Source: Caulobacteraceae bacterium
GTDB lineage: Bacteria; Pseudomonadota; Alphaproteobacteria; Caulobacterales; Caulobacteraceae
Length of the DNA: 37,131 nt
Direction: 5' to 3'
NCBI GenBank assembly: GCA_947478785.1
Contig: CANJXI010000034.1
Coordinates: 1 to 37,131 of the forward strand
This document shows, one piece after another, positions 33,375 to 37,131 of this stretch. Position 1 is the stretch's first letter. Every line of letters begins with the position of its first letter. The notes under the pieces were generated by a model that saw only the letters and a list, made by a program, of their open reading frames with translations, did not search any database and had not been told where the DNA came from. The position numbers were made by a program, and so were the translations under genes.

Positions 33375-34649
33375 ATGAGCCCGTCGCCCGCGACGTCCGT
33401 TTATCGGCTGAACCAGCCGCTGGCCTTCGATATCCAGTCGGGACCGTTCAAGGCCGACCCCATGCCCACCTTCGCGGCCATGCGCGCCGCCGGGCCGGTC
33501 GTCCCGATCAAGGTGGCGTTCCTCGGCCGCGCCTGGGTGACCACGACCCACGCCGCGACGCTGGCCATGGTCAAGGACAACAGCCTCTTCGTCCAGGAAG
33601 GCCGCCACGCCGGGAAGTCGGGCGTCGCCGGCTTCCAGTGGTGGATGCCGAGGTCGCTGAAGGCGCTCGCCGACAGCATGCTGCAGAAGGATGAGCCGGA
33701 TCACCGCCGGCTTCGCAAGCTGGTCGACGGGGCCTTCGCCCGCCGCGACATCCTGGCCATGCGCGGGAACATCGATCGGATCGCCGACGGGATCCTGGAC
33801 GGGTTCGAAGGGCGCGACACCGTCGACCTCGCCGCCGAATTCTCCCGGCGTCTACCGCTGGAGGTGATCTGCGACCTCCTTGGCCTGCCGCACGAGGATC
33901 GCTCCGCGTTCGCCGACCTCGCCCGGCGCGCGCTTTCGGTCACGAGCGCCGTCGGCATGGTCCTGGCCATGGGAGCCCTGGGCAGGATGGTCGACTATAT
34001 CCGTGGCCAGGTGGGCGCCGCCCGGCGCGATCCGCGTCCCGGCCGGATCGGCGATCTGGTCCATGCCGAGGAGGCGGGCGACAGGCTGGACGAGAGCGAA
34101 CTCCTGTCGATGATCGGGCTCCTGCTGATCGCCGGCTTCGAAACCACCACCCACCTGATCTCCGACAGCGTCTGGGCCCTGGAGCAACACCCCGACCAGA
34201 AGGCTTGGCTGCTGGCCGATCCGGGCTCGCGCATGGAGCGCGCGGTGGAGGAACTGGCCCGGTTCACGACGCCGGTGCAGAGCACCAAGCCGCGTTATGT
34301 GGCCCGCGACACCGAATTCTTCGGCCAGCCCTTGCGCCGGGGCGAGCTGATCCTGTCCCTCATCGCCGCCGCCAACGCCGACCCGGCGGAATTCGAGCAC
34401 CCCGAGGAACTGCGCCTCGACCGCTTCCCCAATCCGCACCTGGTGTTCAGTTCCGGCGTCCACTTCTGCCTGGGCCAGCAGCTCGCCCGCGTCGAGACCC
34501 AGGCCGCGCTCACCCGCCTCTACGCCCGCTTCCCCGACCTGACCCTGGCTGCCCCGGACCGCATCGAATGGATCGAACGCCTCGGCATGCGCGGCGCGAA
34601 GGCCCTGCCGCTGCGGCTCAACGCCGCCGCGCGGCGGCTGGCGGCCTAG
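33375..34649 (+). CDS. Cytochrome P450
   Basis: A soluble bacterial P450 of 424 residues. The I-helix oxygen-activation motif is AGFETTTHLI, the K-helix ExxR motif appears as EELAR, and the haem-binding loop is FSSGVHFCLGQQLARVE with the axial cysteine. These fit class I bacterial P450s, which need a ferredoxin and reductase; none is encoded nearby. ATG at 33375 gives the typical N-terminus (MSPSPATSVYRLNQPLAFD); an in-frame ATG at 33237 would add 46 poorly conserved residues next to the operator. It is divergent from the LiuR-like regulator and upstream of an amidase, suggesting a catabolic module for an unknown compound. Confidence 0.94.
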   Translation: MSPSPATSVYRLNQPLAFDIQSGPFKADPMPTFAAMRAAGPVVPIKVAFLGRAWVTTTHAATLAMVKDNSLFVQEGRHAGKSGVAGFQWWMPRSLKALADSMLQKDEPDHRRLRKLVDGAFARRDILAMRGNIDRIADGILDGFEGRDTVDLAAEFSRRLPLEVICDLLGLPHEDRSAFADLARRALSVTSAVGMVLAMGALGRMVDYIRGQVGAARRDPRPGRIGDLVHAEEAGDRLDESELLSMIGLLLIAGFETTTHLISDSVWALEQHPDQKAWLLADPGSRMERAVEELARFTTPVQSTKPRYVARDTEFFGQPLRRGELILSLIAAANADPAEFEHPEELRLDRFPNPHLVFSSGVHFCLGQQLARVETQAALTRLYARFPDLTLAAPDRIEWIERLGMRGAKALPLRLNAAARRLAA

Positions 34650-34743
34650 GGCCGGCGACCTCTGACAACAACGGCCTTTGGGCTGCGGCCTACTTCCCGC
34701 AATATGACGCCCGCCTGAGACCATATTCGGGGAGGAATTGCAG

Positions 34744-36132
34744 ATGGATCGCGCCTTGACGTCAGCCGCCGGCCAGGCCGGCGATGACCTGAGCTGGCTG
34801 CCCGCCTGGCGCATCCGGGACCTGGTCGCCGCGCGCGAGATCTCGCCGGTCGAGGTCACCGAGCATTGCATCGCGCGGATCGAGGCGCTCGAACCCGAAT
34901 TCCATGCGTTCCGCATGACCGACCATGCCGCCGCCCGCGCGCAGGCCATGGAGGCCGAGCAGTCCATCCTGCGGGGCGACGAACCCGGGCCGATGCACGG
35001 CGTCCCCGTCTGCCTCAAGGAGCACATTCCCGTCGCGGGGCTGCACTGGCACGATCTGAAGACCTACGAGAAGACCGTCACGACCAGGGACGGGATCGAG
35101 GCCGAGCGCCTTCGCCGCGCCGGCGCCGTGATCATGGGCGTCACGGTGGCGGGCCTGACCGCCAGTGAATTCGGCGACTCGGACCGCCAGCCGCTGAACG
35201 CCTGGAACCGCGGCCGGATCTGCGGCGACAGCAGCAGCGGCAGCGCCTGCGCGGTCGCCGCCGGCCTGACCCCGGTGTCGGTCGCCATCGACGGCCTGGG
35301 ATCGACCCGCCTGCCCGCCAGCTATTCGGGCCTGGTGGGCTTGCTGCCGACACGCGGCCGCGTCCCGACGCTCACCTGGAACGAGTTCTCCAGCCAGCTC
35401 CTCGCCGCCTCAGGCCCGCTGGCCCGCGACGTCCGTGACGCCGCCCTGCTGTTTTCCGTCCTGGCCGGTCCCGATCCGCGGGATTTCAACGCCCTGCCCG
35501 ACGCCGCCCCCGATGTCCTGGGCCGGCTGGACGACGGCGTGGACGGCATGCGCCTGCTCTGGACCGACGATTTCGGCTACGCCGCGCCCTACGCCTTCGA
35601 GGAAAGCGGCGAGGTCATCGCCACGGTCAGGACGGCCGCCGAGGGACTGCGCGGCGCCGGCGCCGTGATCGAGCCGATGGGCAAGGCCTTCGACGATCCG
35701 ACGCGCTGGTGCAACGCCGCGCTGGCGAGCGACCGGGCGATGTTCTCCTACACCCGCCTGCCGGACGAGACGATCATCCGGGCGCGGGAGGTTCGCGGCG
35801 AGGTCGCGGGCGCCCTGGACACCCTGCTGCGGGACGCGGACTTCATCATCTCGCCGACCAGCCAGCACATCGCCCCGACCCTGGGCGAATGGCACGGCTA
35901 TTGGGCGCAGACGGTGGACGGCAAGCCCTCCGGCCACATGGCGACCTATACGGCGCTCACCGGCTTCATGAACCTCATCGGATGGCCGGCGCTGTCGATC
36001 CCCGCCGGCCTGGTGCGGGGCATGCCGGTGGGCCTGCAGATCATCGGCAAGCCGAACAGCGAGCCCTGCATGCTGCGCCTGGCCCAGGCCTTCAGCCGCC
36101 TGACGGACATCGGACGCCCGCCCGGGCTGTAG
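34744..36132 (+). CDS. Amidase signature family hydrolase
   Basis: A 462-residue amidase with the Ser-cisSer-Lys triad in recognisable form: K92 (VCLKEHIP), the cis-serine within GDSSSGSA (about 163-165) and nucleophile S187 in IDGLGSTRLPAS. The usual GGSSGG and GGSIR motifs are somewhat changed, but the catalytic residues stay. Such enzymes hydrolyse amides or carbamates; the substrate is unknown. ATG at 34744 is chosen because GGAGGA lies seven bases before it. It follows the P450 by 94 bases on the same strand and converges on the cupin gene, so the P450 and amidase may act on the same substrate. Confidence 0.9.
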   Translation: MDRALTSAAGQAGDDLSWLPAWRIRDLVAAREISPVEVTEHCIARIEALEPEFHAFRMTDHAAARAQAMEAEQSILRGDEPGPMHGVPVCLKEHIPVAGLHWHDLKTYEKTVTTRDGIEAERLRRAGAVIMGVTVAGLTASEFGDSDRQPLNAWNRGRICGDSSSGSACAVAAGLTPVSVAIDGLGSTRLPASYSGLVGLLPTRGRVPTLTWNEFSSQLLAASGPLARDVRDAALLFSVLAGPDPRDFNALPDAAPDVLGRLDDGVDGMRLLWTDDFGYAAPYAFEESGEVIATVRTAAEGLRGAGAVIEPMGKAFDDPTRWCNAALASDRAMFSYTRLPDETIIRAREVRGEVAGALDTLLRDADFIISPTSQHIAPTLGEWHGYWAQTVDGKPSGHMATYTALTGFMNLIGWPALSIPAGLVRGMPVGLQIIGKPNSEPCMLRLAQAFSRLTDIGRPPGL

Positions 36133-36172
36133 CACGCGTACTCAATACCGCTCATCCCCGTATAGATCGGCC

Positions 36173-36628
36173 CTACGCCATGCTCGTCTGTGGCGCGTTT
36201 CCCACGGTCGCCTTGGCGTGCATTGCCACGATGTCGGCGCAGGTGACCTCGTAGCCCGGACGCCCCGTCGCCGGATCGGCGTTCATCCGCAGCGGACCGT
36301 TGCAGACGAAGAAGTAGGTGCAATCCTCCAGGGTGGTGGTCGCCCCGTGCTCGGCGCCATTGGGCTCGTAGCCGTAGTCGCCGGGACCATAGACGCCGTC
36401 GCGGACCTGCAGCTTGCCGCTGAGAACAAAAAGGTGGGCGTCAGACAGGTGGACGTGCGGCTGGGCGACGTAACCCTTCTTCCACCAGTAGAGCGTCGCC
36501 CAGGCGCCCGCCTGCGGGTCCGCCCAGAGCAGCTTCGACCAGGCCTGGCCGGGCGCGGTCTCAACCCAGGGCTTGTCCGCCGCGCCGGCGAGCGCCAGCG
36601 GCAGGGTCATTGTCAGTTGTTCCTGCAT
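36173..36628 (-). CDS. Cupin domain protein (metal-binding, small oxygenase-like)
   Basis: A 151-residue single cupin. The metal site is formed by H58, H60, H65 (QPHVHLSDAHLF) and H94 (GAEHGATT), the layout of ARD- or dihydroxyacetophenone-dioxygenase-like cupins. Activity cannot be assigned; it may be a dioxygenase or an isomerase for the catabolic genes nearby. ATG at 36628 is chosen because GAAGGA precedes it with seven-base spacing; a longer frame lacks a site. The region upstream (36629-36743) is divergent with the SOS-box gene. It converges with the amidase, 40 bases apart. Confidence 0.85.
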   Translation of the reverse strand: MQEQLTMTLPLALAGAADKPWVETAPGQAWSKLLWADPQAGAWATLYWWKKGYVAQPHVHLSDAHLFVLSGKLQVRDGVYGPGDYGYEPNGAEHGATTTLEDCTYFFVCNGPLRMNADPATGRPGYEVTCADIVAMHAKATVGNAPQTSMA

Positions 36629-36745
36629 CCGATGGTCCTTCCCCAAGACTGTCGTGCCCGGCCTTTGACGCGCGGGTCCGGCGAACCTTAGCATCAGGCG
36701 TCAGCCTTGCGCCCGCCACAAAATCCTTGACAGCGGGCTTCAAAT

Positions 36746-36760
36746 GTTCTACTTTTGTTC
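36746..36760 (+). promoter_or_regulatory. LexA (SOS) box, alphaproteobacterial type
   Basis: GTTCTACTTTTGTTC matches exactly the GTTC-N7-GTTC direct repeat bound by LexA in alphaproteobacteria. A perfect -35 box (TTGACA, 36727-36732) stands 17 bases before TACTTT, so the LexA site would cover the -10 box. This is the best-supported promoter in the window. Confidence 0.8.
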
Positions 36761-36779
36761 CGTGAACACCGATGTGGAA

Positions 36780-37131
36780 ATGACCGAGCGGCACGCCCGC
36801 GTCCTGGCTGAACTCGCCGAGCTCTGCCTGGCCTCGGCGCGCGATCTCGCCGCCCGGCAGGCCGCGGCCGAGGATCCCGCCGACGCCGCCGTGCTGGCCA
36901 GCGCCCTGCACAAGGTCGGCCGCTCGGCGCGGCAATGCCTGGCGCTGGAGGCCAAGCTCGTCCGCGACGCCCAGCGCGCCCTGCGCGAGGATCGCGACGA
37001 CACGGCGAAACAGCGGACGGTCCAGACCCAGAAGCGCCGGGCCAAGGTCAAGAGCGCGCTCAACCAGCTCGTCTGGAACGAATACGAGGGCGACGAAGCC
37101 GAGGCTTGGGAAATGGCCGTCGGCGAAAGCC
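36780..37131 (+). CDS. Unrecognised helical protein under a LexA-type box (cut by window edge)
   Basis: The frame runs from ATG 36780 to the window end, with at least 117 residues visible. The sequence is strongly charged and helical (for example TERHARVLAELAELCLASARDLAARQ, then ALEAKLVRDAQRALREDRDD), suggesting coiled coil. There is no signal peptide and no domain I can name. An in-frame ATG at 36744 overlaps the LexA box and the predicted -10, so the downstream ATG is preferred. The promoter layout predicts induction by DNA damage. It could be a DNA-binding or regulatory helper protein; the function is unknown. The C-terminus lies outside the window. Confidence 0.78.
   Translation, partial: MTERHARVLAELAELCLASARDLAARQAAAEDPADAAVLASALHKVGRSARQCLALEAKLVRDAQRALREDRDDTAKQRTVQTQKRRAKVKSALNQLVWNEYEGDEAEAWEMAVGES

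Overview
The window is GC-rich bacterial DNA from an alphaproteobacterium, most likely of the order Caulobacterales (Caulobacter/Phenylobacterium type). The basis is a clear ChpT histidine phosphotransferase, a KidO-like inactive aldo/keto reductase, many TonB-dependent receptors, GTTC-N7-GTTC (alphaproteobacterial LexA) spacing, and heavy use of GTGA/ATGA stop-start overlaps. It looks chromosomal. No rRNA, tRNA, CRISPR array or prophage was seen; the only transposable element is one IS end at the left edge.

Layout. 1-1759 (minus): a chpT - response regulator - cheR operon whose last gene, cheR, is cut by the end of an IS3-family element. 1845-6360: an iron-acquisition block with a PepSY membrane protein, PiuC-type hydroxylase and Fiu-type siderophore receptor, flanked by two Fur/Irr-like boxes. 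6477-8819: a hybrid PAS histidine kinase. 8977-12649: three c-type cytochromes (class I, class II cytochrome c', diheme) and an MHS-type MFS transporter with a large extracytoplasmic insert. 12655-19240: a molybdenum cofactor region (mocA-like, moaA-moaD-moaE-moaB-moaC, moeA, xdhC) with a siroheme-synthase-like gene whose methyltransferase half is a remnant. 19340-21359: a kidO-like pseudo-oxidoreductase followed at once by an unrecognised 376-residue protein. 21571-23640: a BtuB-type receptor behind a cobalamin riboswitch. 23672-24414: a PEP-CTERM protein with its terminator. 24760-29321 (minus): Tat-exported dienelactone hydrolase, a TonB receptor with a strong palindrome just before its start, and alanine dehydrogenase. 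29525-36628: a catabolic patch with phytanoyl-CoA-type dioxygenase, OsmC protein, acyl-CoA dehydrogenase, LiuR-like MerR regulator, cytochrome P450, amidase and cupin. 36746 to the end: an unrecognised gene behind a LexA-type box, running off the window.

How the genes work together. The PepSY/PiuC/Fiu genes form an iron-siderophore uptake unit. The moa/moe/moc/xdhC genes make and fit molybdopterin cofactor, probably for xanthine-dehydrogenase-type enzymes encoded elsewhere. ChpT and the KidO-like protein both belong to the CtrA cell-cycle circuitry known from Caulobacter. The best candidates for undescribed biology are the protein encoded after kidO (20229-21359), the SOS-box gene at the right edge, the vestigial SUMT domain, and the palindrome before the receptor at 28098. 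I do not see a clear novel multi-gene system.
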